IMG/VR virus record: IMGVR_UViG_3300010413_000126
Location: 1 to 28,976 of that record
Reading direction: 5' to 3' (one strand)
DNA length: 28,976 bases
From: a virus
Part shown: one piece after another, positions 6,298 through 14,996 of the stretch
Layout of the letters: each line of letters begins with the position of its first letter
Position numbering within the stretch: the first letter of the stretch is position 1
Notes under the pieces: generated by a model
What the model saw: the letters and a program-made list of their open reading frames with translations, nothing else
Database searches by the model: none
Told to the model about the DNA's origin: nothing
Translations under genes and position numbers: made by a program

Positions 6298-8049
6298 ATG
6301 TCCGAGAATACGTCTGACTCACAAACTCGAGAATATGTAATCAAAGCGCGAATTGCGGGGGAAGGTGTTTCGGCACCGTCGGCGATGCAAGACGACGCTA
6401 TCGATGCGTTACAAAAAGTTTTCAAGCGTGCCGGCGTGCTTACCCCACCATATGATCCGCGGTGGTTGATGAAAATCGCTGAAAATTCGTCCGCATTGAA
6501 TCAAAACGTCGAAGCGTACATGACGAATATAGACGGTCTTGGCTATCGCCTTGAACCTATTTTCGACTTTCAAGCGGCAGATATCGTCGATCAAGTTCGT
6601 GAAGCAATGTGGGTTAGTAATGGGAAAATGGATGCGGAACCTCCCGGTGATGAAGAGGTCAACACACAAATCAAAGTGTTGCGACGACAAGCACGTTTCG
6701 AAGAACTGAAGTTTAACGGTTTCTTGCAGTTCATTAATCCTGATGGATCTTTCACTTCCCTTCGTCGAGAGACACGACAACATCTTGAAATTACCGGTAA
6801 TGCATATTGGGAGATTCTTCGTAACCGTGAAGGCGCAATCGCGCGTGCGATGCTTGTCCCCTCGACGCATATGCGCTTAACGGCGGCAGACGAAGACCCT
6901 ATAGAAGTCGAGGACACGGTCCGTGTGGGGCAGTTTCAAGAGAGCACGGTGACGCAGTATCGGTTTTTTCGACGGTTTGTGCAGGCGATTGGCAATAGCA
7001 CTGTGTACTTTAAAGAGTTCGGTGATCCACGTATCGTGAGCCGTAAAACCGGCAAAGTGTATCCGGATATCGACTCGTTCGAAAAAGCGCGGACAGACGA
7101 AACAGATGCACCGGCGAATGAAATCTTACATTTCAAGCTACCGCGACCCGGTGAGGCTTACGGGATCCCTCGATGGATAGGTAGTCTTTTGTCGGTGCTC
7201 GGGTCACGGGCAGCGGATGAAGTTAATTACGATTACTTCGATAACAAGGCGATTCCCCCTTTAGCGCTACTCGTGCAGGGTGGGCGCATTGGTGCGGACG
7301 ATGTCACCGTGATTCGGGATTATATCCAAAATCACATCAAGGGGCGTCAGAATTTCCATAAGATTTTAATCATCGAAGCGGTGGCGGATGCGGCGTCGAC
7401 CATGTCGGGTGTCACAACACAGCCGACTTTGAAGTTTGAGCGCTTGAGTGATCAGCAATTGTCGGAGGGGCAATTTCAAAAATACGATGAGCGCAACATT
7501 GATAAAATTGGTTCGGCGTTCCGTCTTCCGCGGTTGATTCGTGGCGACGTTCGAGACTTCAACAAGGCGACCGCGGCGGCTTCCCTTCGATTTTCCGAAG
7601 AGCAGGTCTTTGCTCCCGAGCGTGGCGAGTTCGATGCGCTGTTTAATCGGAAAGTACTTCCCGAGCTCGGGATCACGCTTTGGCGTTTCAAGACACTCGG
7701 TAATCGCACGCGTGATCCGGATGTCGTATCCGAGATTGTCGAACGGCTTGTAAAAGCGCACGTCCTATCAGTCAATGAGGGGCGTGAAATCATTGCTGAT
7801 GCGATGGGTATCGCAGTTCCGTCTTTACCGTTTACGTGGGCAAAACATCCGATTGAGCTAGTATTAGCCGGGATGGTTCCGGAAGGTGGGACCGGCGAAG
7901 AGCAAAATGACGCGATGCGCATGCTCGTCGACGAAGCGCAACAGCTCGCCGCGGGGCACGATAAAGCGCTCGGTGCGGCAAAGGACAAGGCTGTAGAAGA
8001 TCAAAAAACCGGACTCAAAGAAGAGCAAACCGGTAATAAGGAGGGCTAG
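6298..8049 (+). CDS. Phage portal protein, PBSX (XkdE-like) family
   Basis: This is a 583-residue portal, which forms the dodecameric ring at the unique capsid vertex through which DNA enters and leaves. Family signs are NIDGLGYRLEP near the N-terminus, GNAYWEILRN with MLVPSTHMRL, and then the strongly conserved stretch EILHFKLPRPGEAYGIP followed by GSLLSVLGSRAADEVNYDYFDNKAIPP. The C-terminal 60 residues are acidic and Gln/Lys/Glu-rich. The frame is open from 6217, but the upstream part would overlap terL by 73 bases. The ATG at 6298 has a GAGGG ribosome binding site and gives MSENTSDS. It lies directly after terL and before the small beta protein, the usual packaging-to-head transition. Confidence 0.92.
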   Translation: MSENTSDSQTREYVIKARIAGEGVSAPSAMQDDAIDALQKVFKRAGVLTPPYDPRWLMKIAENSSALNQNVEAYMTNIDGLGYRLEPIFDFQAADIVDQVREAMWVSNGKMDAEPPGDEEVNTQIKVLRRQARFEELKFNGFLQFINPDGSFTSLRRETRQHLEITGNAYWEILRNREGAIARAMLVPSTHMRLTAADEDPIEVEDTVRVGQFQESTVTQYRFFRRFVQAIGNSTVYFKEFGDPRIVSRKTGKVYPDIDSFEKARTDETDAPANEILHFKLPRPGEAYGIPRWIGSLLSVLGSRAADEVNYDYFDNKAIPPLALLVQGGRIGADDVTVIRDYIQNHIKGRQNFHKILIIEAVADAASTMSGVTTQPTLKFERLSDQQLSEGQFQKYDERNIDKIGSAFRLPRLIRGDVRDFNKATAAASLRFSEEQVFAPERGEFDALFNRKVLPELGITLWRFKTLGNRTRDPDVVSEIVERLVKAHVLSVNEGREIIADAMGIAVPSLPFTWAKHPIELVLAGMVPEGGTGEEQNDAMRMLVDEAQQLAAGHDKALGAAKDKAVEDQKTGLKEEQTGNKEG

Positions 8050-8052
8050 ACC

Positions 8053-8451
8053 ATGGCGATTACTTACAAACGCCTTTATAACACAAATGGGCGGGTAGCG
8101 ATCCGCGAGGCTATTAGTGCGGCTGACGCTGCCGCATGGTTACCGACCGCAAACGCCGATATACTTGACGCGCGGGAGTGGGAAAAAATTCGTGTGCGTC
8201 CTGAGTTTGATGTTGCTCCCGGTGGGACGGGATCCGTAACTGTCGAGATGCTTATGCGCGTACCGTCCGACAGTGGGTACGAGTGGGTGGTTGGCGCATC
8301 CACAGTAATCGGTGTGGATGAAAGCGCCGAGTTTAGCGTTGACGGTCACTTTGTGTCATTTCGCGTTACCACGTACGTGAAGGGCACATCTTCGACGGTG
8401 TCCATTGTTGGGACCGGCGGTCAGTGGCTACGCCCGGGATGCATGCACTAA
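8053..8451 (+). CDS. Small beta-rich structural protein, unknown
   Basis: This is a 132-residue protein, not recognised as a family. The sequence alternates short polar and hydrophobic segments (SVTVEMLMRVPSD, EWVVGASTVIG, VSFRVTTYVKG), which suggests a beta-sandwich. It has one of the best ribosome binding sites in the window (AAGGAGGG at about 8038-8045) and a stop codon that abuts the start of the Mu F-like gene, so expression is high and coupled. Position between portal and minor head protein suggests a virion or assembly role; that is inference from context. Confidence 0.75.
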   Translation: MAITYKRLYNTNGRVAIREAISAADAAAWLPTANADILDAREWEKIRVRPEFDVAPGGTGSVTVEMLMRVPSDSGYEWVVGASTVIGVDESAEFSVDGHFVSFRVTTYVKGTSSTVSIVGTGGQWLRPGCMH

Positions 8452-9732
8452 ATGTTCGGTGAAAGTGTACCGTTGATGGATTACCCTGACGGGGTAATCG
8501 GTCCGCCATGGCGGATTGTGAAGCAACTCACGGCTGATGCGTTGTCGCTCGATCCTCCGACGATGCATAACTGCCAGCTACAGGCGGTATACTCTCCCCG
8601 TTTACGCGTACTTGTGCGCTGCAATAATGACCGGGAAGTAGAAGCGCGATCTCGTTACATCGCCGCAAAGGGGGACGGTGAAGCTCTTGTGCTTAAAGGG
8701 GCAATGCGCTTGAAGTCCGGACTGTGGTATTGGCCGTTTGCAGTCGAACGGGTCGCAGTCACAAAACGTCTTGATCCGTTGAAGAGTGTCGATCGCGCAC
8801 TTATCGCCAATAAGTTGCAAAAATCTCTGTTGAAGGCGGGGCGTGGCGCGGAAGCGGAATACCTAGGGGCGGCGCTCGATCGTCTCGATGTCGAATGGAC
8901 GGCAATGTCGGTTGAGCAAATGGACGCGGTTGTCGCCGAGACACGTTTAGCTGTTTCGATGATTGGCGCTAATGTCGGTGTGAAGGCGGCAACTACGGCA
9001 GCCGGTGCGACGCTACTCGCGACCGGTGAGGTTTCGCGACGTGCTTCGTTATTCGGAATCGCGGAAAGTTTCGCGCGACCGGACCGGGTAGCGGTGCGGC
9101 GTATAGCTAGCCAAATGCCGTTTTTTATGACCGGCGATTACGCGCGACGCGCGAACGCGTGGGCGGAACGGGATGCGCGGGCGGTGATTGCGCGGGGACT
9201 TCGGCGGGGACTTGATGATCGTGCCTTGAGTAAAGAGTTGCATTTAGCGCTTGCACAGCGCGTATCTGGTCGATCTGAACAATACTACCGCATGCTTGCA
9301 AATGTGACACTCGGTCGAGCAAGTAGCTACGGGCAACTTACAGGCTATCGCGATGCGGGTATTCTGTGGTTTTTGTGGGACGCTGTCCTCGACGGTGCGA
9401 CCTGCAATATCTGTCGGTTTTTGCACGGAACGCGATTACCGGTTGCGGATGCGCTAGACCAGTTTACGCGGGCGGCAGCGGACCAAGATCCGGAACGCGG
9501 GATCATGAGTGAACAGCCGTGGTATCGCGAAGCAAATGGCAGTATTTACGTCGCCCCACTTACTCGAGGTGGGAAGCTCGGTCCGCTTGTCGCAAATGTG
9601 CTACAAAGCGCGGTCGGAAGAGAAGATCAGCGCGGTTCGTTTCGAACTGCTTTAGCGCCGGGATCATCGGGTGCGACACAGACACCACCCGCACATGGGT
9701 TGTGCCGATGCATTACAATTCCGGCAGATTAG
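8452..9732 (+). CDS. Phage head morphogenesis protein, Mu F-like (SPP1 gp7 family)
   Basis: This is a 426-residue minor head protein, in other phages associated with portal and procapsid assembly and often ejected with DNA. The diagnostic C-terminal domain is present: LGRASSYGQLTGYRDAGI, then WDAVLDGATCNICRFLHGT with Cys318 and Cys321, and near the end HGLCRCITI with His415, Cys418 and Cys420, likely a zinc or structural site. The N-terminal 300 residues are mostly helical, with an Ala/Gly-rich segment at about 172-195. The ATG immediately follows the previous stop (TAA-ATG); a second Met at residue 9 is an alternative start. Confidence 0.87.
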   Translation: MFGESVPLMDYPDGVIGPPWRIVKQLTADALSLDPPTMHNCQLQAVYSPRLRVLVRCNNDREVEARSRYIAAKGDGEALVLKGAMRLKSGLWYWPFAVERVAVTKRLDPLKSVDRALIANKLQKSLLKAGRGAEAEYLGAALDRLDVEWTAMSVEQMDAVVAETRLAVSMIGANVGVKAATTAAGATLLATGEVSRRASLFGIAESFARPDRVAVRRIASQMPFFMTGDYARRANAWAERDARAVIARGLRRGLDDRALSKELHLALAQRVSGRSEQYYRMLANVTLGRASSYGQLTGYRDAGILWFLWDAVLDGATCNICRFLHGTRLPVADALDQFTRAAADQDPERGIMSEQPWYREANGSIYVAPLTRGGKLGPLVANVLQSAVGREDQRGSFRTALAPGSSGATQTPPAHGLCRCITIPAD

Positions 9733-9750
9733 CCAGGGGAAGGTGAAAGT

Positions 9751-10101
9751 ATGCCAGTTAAATCGAAAACAGAAATTCTCACGAATATGGTTGGTGACAA
9801 AGTGCAGCTTGCACGAGTCATTAATAGGATTGTGAAAATTGTTGCGCAATCATTCAAAGAAGATAAAGATCGTATCAGTAGCGATGTTATCGTATTGTCG
9901 ACCGCACACAACCCGACACGTGCTGAAATTCAGACACGCACCAACATGTGCTATGATCTCTTTATGGCAATGCGCTACGATTTACATTATTCGACCTCGC
10001 GCGCACTCGACACAATTCCGAAAGCACTTCGTGTGCAATTGGATGGTGGGAAGTGGGAGCCGCAATCCGAGCGGCAAGCGTGGGGCACTTCGGAGGCATG
10101 A
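9751..10101 (+). CDS. Small helical protein in the head operon, unknown
   Basis: This is a 116-residue, basic, helical protein (KTEILTNMVGDKVQLARVINRIVKIVAQSF). No family is recognised. A GGGGAAGGTG ribosome binding site precedes the ATG. The stop overlaps the next start as ATGA, so it is coupled to the protease gene. A virion assembly role is inferred from the operon only. Confidence 0.72.
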   Translation: MPVKSKTEILTNMVGDKVQLARVINRIVKIVAQSFKEDKDRISSDVIVLSTAHNPTRAEIQTRTNMCYDLFMAMRYDLHYSTSRALDTIPKALRVQLDGGKWEPQSERQAWGTSEA

Positions 10102-11501
10102 CAGTCATGGGAACAAAAGAACTACTTGCGGAAGCTCAAGCTTTTCTCAATAAACGGTGCGGTGCTCGCGGCAAAGACGAAGAGCGGCGAAGTCGGCGGA
10201 TGGCGCTATCGATAACCGGGAAGTTTCCTGCACTAAAAGTGCACGATCCTGAGTTTGTCGTTGGTCGCCTACGCGCTGGGGAGAGTGCCGGGTTTTTCTC
10301 AAAAAAGCAACTTATCTCGAAGATCGGTGAACCGCAAGCACTAGTCGGTGATGGGGACATCCCGATGGTGTACGCGATTGTCAGACAGTATGCTCCTGTG
10401 AGCACCGTTGACGTCGAGAAGTTTGCGGCGCATGTGGTCGATGGCGTGGATTCTATAACACGCGCAGAGTTCGACGGGGTGGATAGTTTTTACTACATTC
10501 CTTTGGAATTGGTGGAAGATTTATCCGACCCGGTTATCTTGAAGTCGCAATCTGCGATCATAAATTTCGAAACGGATATCGCCAAGGGGATGGTGGATCC
10601 ACGTGCATTCGCAGCCGACCCGAAGATCGTTGAGCTCGGGAGTATGCCGGCGGCTGAACTGATGCTACTTAGGGGGAGCCTAATTGACCTATTGTCACCG
10701 TCGCCGGTTGACGAAAGCCTTATTCCTGCGATTCAAGCGGCGCACTGTCTTGTAGTCGCAGAGTTGCAAGATCGTGGTGTTATGGCGGAAAAGGTAGACG
10801 CGAAAAAAGCCGTATGGTCGACTGCGTTTATCAACACGCTCCCTGACAGCTCTTTCCTGTACATCGAGCCAGGTAAGAGTAAAGATAGCGATGGGAAGAC
10901 GGTTCCACGAACTGCGCGGCATTTCCCCGTGAAGGATGCGAACGGTAAAGTAGACCTCCCCCACCTTCGAAACGCGATCGCGCGGATTCCCCAAAGCAAT
11001 GCGCCGGGACTGACACCGGATAAAAAGAAATCGTTGCAAGACAAAGCGCGACGCATGCTCGATGGAGCGAACAAGGTCGATGTCGGTAAGTGTGACGATC
11101 GAGAACGACGCGTTCGGATCGTAAAGTCAGAAGATCAGGTCATGGCAGAAGCGCCGGAAGAAGAACGGTTTATTTTTGGCGTGGTTCTCGTGCCGGATGA
11201 ACCGGATTCGCAGGATGAAATCTATAGCGCGGAAGAGGTGCGTAAAGCGGCGCACGCGTACATGGAACGTGCAAACGGCGTATTCAAAGTTATGCACAAC
11301 GGGCGTCCGGTGGAAGGCGTGAAGATTCTCGAAACCTATCTCACGAAGACTGCAGAAACGCACGGCGGCGAAACTTTTCCGCTTGGCACATGGTTGATGG
11401 GCGCACGTGTTACCGATGATGAATTGTGGGATGATGTGAGAAAAGGTGTCTTTACCGGCTTTTCAATTGGCGGGACTGCAATTCGAGAAGCCTTGCAATA
11501 A
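10098..11501 (+). CDS. XkdF-like prohead protease with N-terminal extension and DUF6582-like domain
   Basis: This is a 467-residue protein in three parts. Residues 1-230 are a mostly helical region I do not recognise. Residues about 243-322 (FINTLPDSSFLYIEPG, TARHFPVKDANGKVDLPHLRNAIARI, KARRML) match a small domain that in other phages is found next to or fused with capsid proteases. Residues about 355-467 match the XkdF putative serine protease: RFIFGVVLVPDEPDSQDEIYS, VMHNGRPVEG with His400 as a likely catalytic residue, LGTWLMGARVTDDELWDDVRKG, and GFSIGGTA with Ser456. It would trim the scaffold and capsid during maturation. An ATG at 10053 is rejected; the 10098 start overlaps the previous stop as ATGA. 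Confidence 0.85.
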   Translation: MTVMGTKELLAEAQAFLNKRCGARGKDEERRSRRMALSITGKFPALKVHDPEFVVGRLRAGESAGFFSKKQLISKIGEPQALVGDGDIPMVYAIVRQYAPVSTVDVEKFAAHVVDGVDSITRAEFDGVDSFYYIPLELVEDLSDPVILKSQSAIINFETDIAKGMVDPRAFAADPKIVELGSMPAAELMLLRGSLIDLLSPSPVDESLIPAIQAAHCLVVAELQDRGVMAEKVDAKKAVWSTAFINTLPDSSFLYIEPGKSKDSDGKTVPRTARHFPVKDANGKVDLPHLRNAIARIPQSNAPGLTPDKKKSLQDKARRMLDGANKVDVGKCDDRERRVRIVKSEDQVMAEAPEEERFIFGVVLVPDEPDSQDEIYSAEEVRKAAHAYMERANGVFKVMHNGRPVEGVKILETYLTKTAETHGGETFPLGTWLMGARVTDDELWDDVRKGVFTGFSIGGTAIREALQ

Positions 11502-11579
11502 CGAAATTTAGTGGTTTACTAAAAGAAATGTATGGAAGTTCGGTAGCGCAACTGTCACACTAAGAGAAAAGGGCACATT

Positions 11580-12938
11580 ATGCCACAAACAGAATTAGAC
11601 GCATTACTTGGAGCTTTACTCGGATTGGTCAAAAGTCCGGCGGCGAAGTTTCGGTTGCGCGACATTCTACCTTTCGAAATTTCATTAGTGGATCGAGCGG
11701 CAAATCGGCGGCGGTTCCTAACTGTCAAACAAGCAAACGGAGTAGAATCAATGAAGCTATCAAAAGTAGATCTTCCGAAAGATGTACGTGAAACTGTTTC
11801 AAAGGCGCTCGGCGATGCGCTGCAGCAATTGATCGACATCACAAAAGCGGTCGACGAGGGGCAAGCAATAGACAGCTCCGAATTACCGGGTGAGTTCATC
11901 GAAGCTTTTAGCGCGATGTACGATGCACTCGGTGGCGTCGTGGATGTCCACAAAGACCTACCATCTCGACTCGGGACCGAAACCAGCGATAAGCTGAAGG
12001 CAATTGCTGCCGTAATGGCGACCATAGCGGAAGCCGATAACCCGGAAGCTGTGACCGGCATGCTCGAACGGATGCTCAAGGTTTCAGCGGGTGACACCGA
12101 CACTGCCAAGACTCTCAAGGCACTCGGTGAACTTTCAATCGCGCTTGTCAGCGGCGACGAAGAGAAAGTCGTTTCGGAAGATGCGCTTATCAAGACACAG
12201 ACTGTCCTTAAGACACTCGGTGCATTGGTTGAAAGCCAGACTCCCGCGGAACCGCCCGCAACTGACCCGGCACCGGAACCGCCTGCGGTTGATCCGGCTG
12301 CCACTCCCGAGGGGACAACGAAGACTGATCCGGCACCGGTAGATTCCGCAACACCTCCGACCAGTGACCCGGTTGACCCTGCCCCTACCGCAAAAACGGA
12401 ACCGGCACCGGTAGATCCCGCTCCCGCAGACCCGGCGGCTTCCACGGATCCTGCTCCCGAAAGTACCGTGAAAACTGACCCTGCTCCCGCGGATCCGGCA
12501 GTTTCGCCCGAAGATGTGTCCACCGATACCGATCCCATAGTCACGAAAGCGGCTGACACTGTTTCGGTTATGGCAGCCGAAATAGCAAAGTCAGGTGCGA
12601 AGATGAGCGCGAAGCGTCTGAAGCATTTTCAGAGTGCTTTAAAAGTGCTCAGTGACCTACTCGAAGACTTGTCACCCGTCACAAAGTCCGATGTTACACC
12701 GGAACCGCCGGTTGTAACGCCTCCCGCGGAACCGCCGGTTGTGACCCCTCCTGTGGAAACACCGAGTGACACACCAACGGTAGCGGAAATCGCAAAAAGG
12801 CTACAAACACTCGACGAAAAATTTTCTAACCTGGCGAATAAACCGGTTGCACCGGTCTCGCGCAGGGTAGACCAAAACCCCGGTGCAGGTGATCCAACAC
12901 TCACGCAAGGGACCAAACCTAATAAGTGGGTTGCCTAG
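11580..12938 (+). CDS. Scaffold-like capsid assembly protein with Pro/Ala/Asp repeats
   Basis: This is a 452-residue protein. The N-terminus carries LPFEISLVDRAANRRRFL (about residues 30-47), a motif I associate with proteins of XkdF-type capsid modules. A helical region follows to about residue 220, then a low-complexity linker (about 220-315) of repeated PAPVDPAPADPA-like units, a second helical segment, and another Pro/Glu repeat (EPPVVTPPAEPPVVTPP) before a C-terminal helix. The location directly before the capsid gene, the helical content and the acidic repeats suggest a scaffold or internal core protein, perhaps a substrate of the upstream protease. The ATG has a weak AAAAGGG site 9 bases upstream. 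The long opposite-strand frame here is a shadow of the repeats. Confidence 0.7.
   Translation: MPQTELDALLGALLGLVKSPAAKFRLRDILPFEISLVDRAANRRRFLTVKQANGVESMKLSKVDLPKDVRETVSKALGDALQQLIDITKAVDEGQAIDSSELPGEFIEAFSAMYDALGGVVDVHKDLPSRLGTETSDKLKAIAAVMATIAEADNPEAVTGMLERMLKVSAGDTDTAKTLKALGELSIALVSGDEEKVVSEDALIKTQTVLKTLGALVESQTPAEPPATDPAPEPPAVDPAATPEGTTKTDPAPVDSATPPTSDPVDPAPTAKTEPAPVDPAPADPAASTDPAPESTVKTDPAPADPAVSPEDVSTDTDPIVTKAADTVSVMAAEIAKSGAKMSAKRLKHFQSALKVLSDLLEDLSPVTKSDVTPEPPVVTPPAEPPVVTPPVETPSDTPTVAEIAKRLQTLDEKFSNLANKPVAPVSRRVDQNPGAGDPTLTQGTKPNKWVA
12241..12540 (+). repeat. Degenerate in-gene repeat encoding PAPVD/PAPAD units
   Basis: Short tandem-like units encode Pro-Ala-Pro-Val-Asp and similar. 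The 15-mer CCGGCACCGGTAGAT occurs exactly at 12330-12344 and 12402-12416, and once more outside this gene at 14657-14671, where it again encodes PAPVD. Likely origin is slippage or recombination within a flexible linker. Confidence 0.7.
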
Positions 12939-12978
12939 CCGTCAAGCAATCCGTCAACAACTGTAGGAGCATAGAAAA

Positions 12979-13911
12979 ATGACCGATAATCGCACTCTGA
13001 TTCAAAAAGCGGATACCGCCCTTTCGACACTTGCGCCCGGGGGTATCTTAACCGCCGATCAGTACGACAAGTTCGTGCGACTGGCAATCGACAAGGCTGT
13101 CATGATGGGTAACATGACGCGCGTGGATATGCGTGCACCGAGTGAGCTTCGCGAGAAGATCCGTTTCGGTTCCCGAGCTCTCCGCAAGGGTCTCGAAGCA
13201 ACGGCGCTACCGGTGGCACAACGCAGTGCGCCGGACACGAGCAAGATCGAGCTCAATGCGCAGTTGGTGAAAGCCGAGGCGCGTGTCTCTTACGAGGCAT
13301 TGGAAGATTCGATCGAGCGCGGTAACTTCGAGTCCACCGTTCGCGACACGCTCGCCGAACGGATTTCCCTCGACCTCGAAGATCTCGCTTTCAACGGTGA
13401 TACGACCAGTTCTGACGACCTTTTGGTCATCATGGACGGTTTCATCAAGCAAGCGACCACGAACGGCGTGCCCGCGGGTAGCGCTTCGATCTCCCGAAAC
13501 CTTCTACGCGACATGATCAAAACCATGCCGTCCGAGTTTCGGCGCGATAAGCGATCCATGCAGTACCTAACGGCTGACGAAGTCGTGCTCGACTACCACG
13601 AGCTGATCGCTGCCCGTGAAACCGTAATGGGTGACACGCACATAGACGGACCGGCAACCCGCGGTTTCAACGGAATCCCTGTAACTGGCGTTCCCGTTTT
13701 CCCGGTTGATCTCGGTGCCGGAACTGACGAAAGCGTCGTGATGTTGCTCGATCCCGGAAACATGCTGTTTGGCGTGTGGAGAGAGCTTCGCATCGAAGCT
13801 GACCGCGACATCTCCGCGGGTGTGTGGTTGCTAGTCGTAACTGCGCGCGTTGTTTTCAAATTCGCGCATGAGCCTGCCGTTGTAAAAGCGACTGCAGTAA
13901 CTGCGGTCTAA
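12979..13911 (+). CDS. Major capsid protein, HK97 fold
   Basis: This 310-residue protein forms the icosahedral shell. Support comes from its size, its position after protease and scaffold-like genes, and its sequence style. There is an N-terminal helical arm (DKFVRLAIDKAVMMGNMTRVDM), an E-loop-like segment with SELREKIRFGSRALRKGLE, a long helix with ARVSYEALEDSIERGNFESTVRDTLAERISLDLEDLAFNGD, then SEFRRDKRSMQYLTADEVV, GIPVTGVPVFPV and a C-terminal beta region DPGNMLFGVWRELRIEADRDISAG. The ATG follows a TAGGAGC ribosome binding site. A short intergenic gap separates it from the next small protein. The C-terminus ends shortly after the beta region and carries no extra decoration domain. Confidence 0.9.
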   Translation: MTDNRTLIQKADTALSTLAPGGILTADQYDKFVRLAIDKAVMMGNMTRVDMRAPSELREKIRFGSRALRKGLEATALPVAQRSAPDTSKIELNAQLVKAEARVSYEALEDSIERGNFESTVRDTLAERISLDLEDLAFNGDTTSSDDLLVIMDGFIKQATTNGVPAGSASISRNLLRDMIKTMPSEFRRDKRSMQYLTADEVVLDYHELIAARETVMGDTHIDGPATRGFNGIPVTGVPVFPVDLGAGTDESVVMLLDPGNMLFGVWRELRIEADRDISAGVWLLVVTARVVFKFAHEPAVVKATAVTAV

Positions 13912-13967
13912 CCGCTTTCCCACGAGCAAACATTAACCAACTCTCATAAAAATCAGGAGTTTTAACC

Positions 13968-14291
13968 ATGGCGATCACAGTAAATAGCGCAACCCTAAGT
14001 CACGGCATGACGTCCGCTCCCGGACGTTGGTGCAAACTGAACGTTGATCTCGATAGTTCTTACCCGACCGGCGGGTATGACATTTCGAGCTCGCTCGAAG
14101 GTGGCACCGTCCGCATGTCCGAAACCGTTCTAGCCGATGATGGCACGACTTTGATTTTCCTCAAAGTCGCTTCCACGGGTAAGCTTATGGCTTACGCACC
14201 ATCGACTAACGGCGGCGTAGGCGCGGAAAAGGCGAATGCCTCCGATCTGTCCGCAATCACCGGCGCTGAAATTAGCGTGTGGGTTGACTAG
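13968..14291 (+). CDS. Small beta-rich protein after the capsid gene, possible head decoration
   Basis: This 107-residue protein is rich in Ser, Thr and Gly with alternating hydrophobic strands (GTTLIFLKVASTGKLMAYAP). No family is recognised. A strong AGGAG ribosome binding site stands 7-11 bases before the ATG. Head-stabilising proteins are typically small beta proteins placed next to the capsid gene, so decoration is plausible, but nothing in the sequence proves it. The stop codon lies within a 14-base palindrome (14283-14296). Confidence 0.7.
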   Translation: MAITVNSATLSHGMTSAPGRWCKLNVDLDSSYPTGGYDISSSLEGGTVRMSETVLADDGTTLIFLKVASTGKLMAYAPSTNGGVGAEKANASDLSAITGAEISVWVD

Positions 14292-14296
14292 TCAAC
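14283..14296. promoter_or_regulatory. 14-base perfect palindrome over a stop codon
   Basis: GTTGACTAGTCAAC is fully self-complementary and contains the TAG stop of the preceding gene. It could be an operator half-site pair or chance; it comes 24 bases before a strong hairpin. Confidence 0.35.
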
Positions 14297-14320
14297 TCTC
14301 GGCAATTTACGCAACATCGA

Positions 14321-14345
14321 CTACCCTATCATACTGGTAGGGTAG
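14321..14345 (+). terminator. Strong hairpin after the capsid/decoration genes
   Basis: An 11-base stem (CTACCCTATCA with TGGTAGGGTAG, one T-G wobble) closes a three-base loop. No T-run follows, so it is not a classical intrinsic terminator. It may stabilise the 3' end of capsid messages, act as a partial attenuator, or end transcription with a protein factor. Confidence 0.5.
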
Positions 14346-14371
14346 TTAGTGTTGGGGAAGGTAAGGTAGAA

Positions 14372-14938
14372 ATGGACAATCTTTCATACGTACGTGTTAC
14401 CCCGTACAATAAAGCCACAGGTGCCCTCGCGATGCGGGTCGCTGTCGATGGTAAGGTTTTTGTTTCCGGGAACTGGTATACCGTATCTGCGGAAGTCGGA
14501 GCGAAGCTTCGTAAAATGAAGCAAGACAGCGGCGCGCCATACTTCGAGGTGATGGATAAGGCGTCTTACAAAGAGGCTGCCAGATCTGACCTTGCAGCAA
14601 TTGCGACCGCGGCGGGACTGAAAGGTTTTGCGCTTCGTGAAACGGAAATACGGGAACCGGCACCGGTAGATAAAAAAGCGCGTACACAAAGCGAGTATGC
14701 AGGCATCGGGAAACAGGTTAAAGATGTCAATCCCGGAAGTCTTGCGACCGCAGACGCGATACTCGATGACGTTGACGATTCCGATATCGTTGATGAACCT
14801 ACAGAAGAGGTTCCTGATATCGATAACATGAAACGGGATGAATTGGTTGAGCTCTGTAAAAAGAACGATATCAAAGTTCCGTTTGGTTCATCGAATAACG
14901 AGCTCAAAAAGAGTCTACGCGATAACGGTATCGCTTAA
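14372..14938 (+). CDS. Structural protein with C-terminal SAP/HeH-like domain
   Basis: This is a 188-residue protein. Residues 1-70 look beta-rich (YVRVTPYNKATGALAMRVAVDG). An acidic linker (DAILDDVDDSDIVDEPTEEVPD) leads to a C-terminal helix-extension-helix of about 36 residues (MKRDELVELCKKNDIKV, then NELKKSLRDNG), typical of SAP/HeH/Rho_N-like domains that often bind DNA. Such small modules are frequent in phage genes close to the capsid and connector. It has a GGGAAGG ribosome binding site. It could contact packaged DNA at the head-tail vertex; the role is inference. Confidence 0.65.
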   Translation: MDNLSYVRVTPYNKATGALAMRVAVDGKVFVSGNWYTVSAEVGAKLRKMKQDSGAPYFEVMDKASYKEAARSDLAAIATAAGLKGFALRETEIREPAPVDKKARTQSEYAGIGKQVKDVNPGSLATADAILDDVDDSDIVDEPTEEVPDIDNMKRDELVELCKKNDIKVPFGSSNNELKKSLRDNGIA

Positions 14939-14962
14939 ATTGCGTAGTACGAATTGCCCATC

Positions 14963-14996
14963 AATGCCCGCACGTCTCCTGACGTCAGCGGGCATT
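14963..14996 (+). terminator. Long GC-rich hairpin between structural genes
   Basis: AATGCCCGC pairs with GCGGGCATT over nine bases, and an inner ACGTC/GACGT stem with a TCCT loop extends it, with a two-base bulge. Only a weak TGTGTGTT tail follows. This is the most stable hairpin I see in the window and a good candidate for a terminator or processing site before the 15027 gene. Confidence 0.6.

Noticed and set aside
11555-12559. Minus-strand frame of 334 codons opposite the scaffold-like gene
   Set aside because: Its Gly/Ser/Ala repeats are the reverse image of the Pro/Ala/Asp repeats in the real gene, and it has no plausible start signal.
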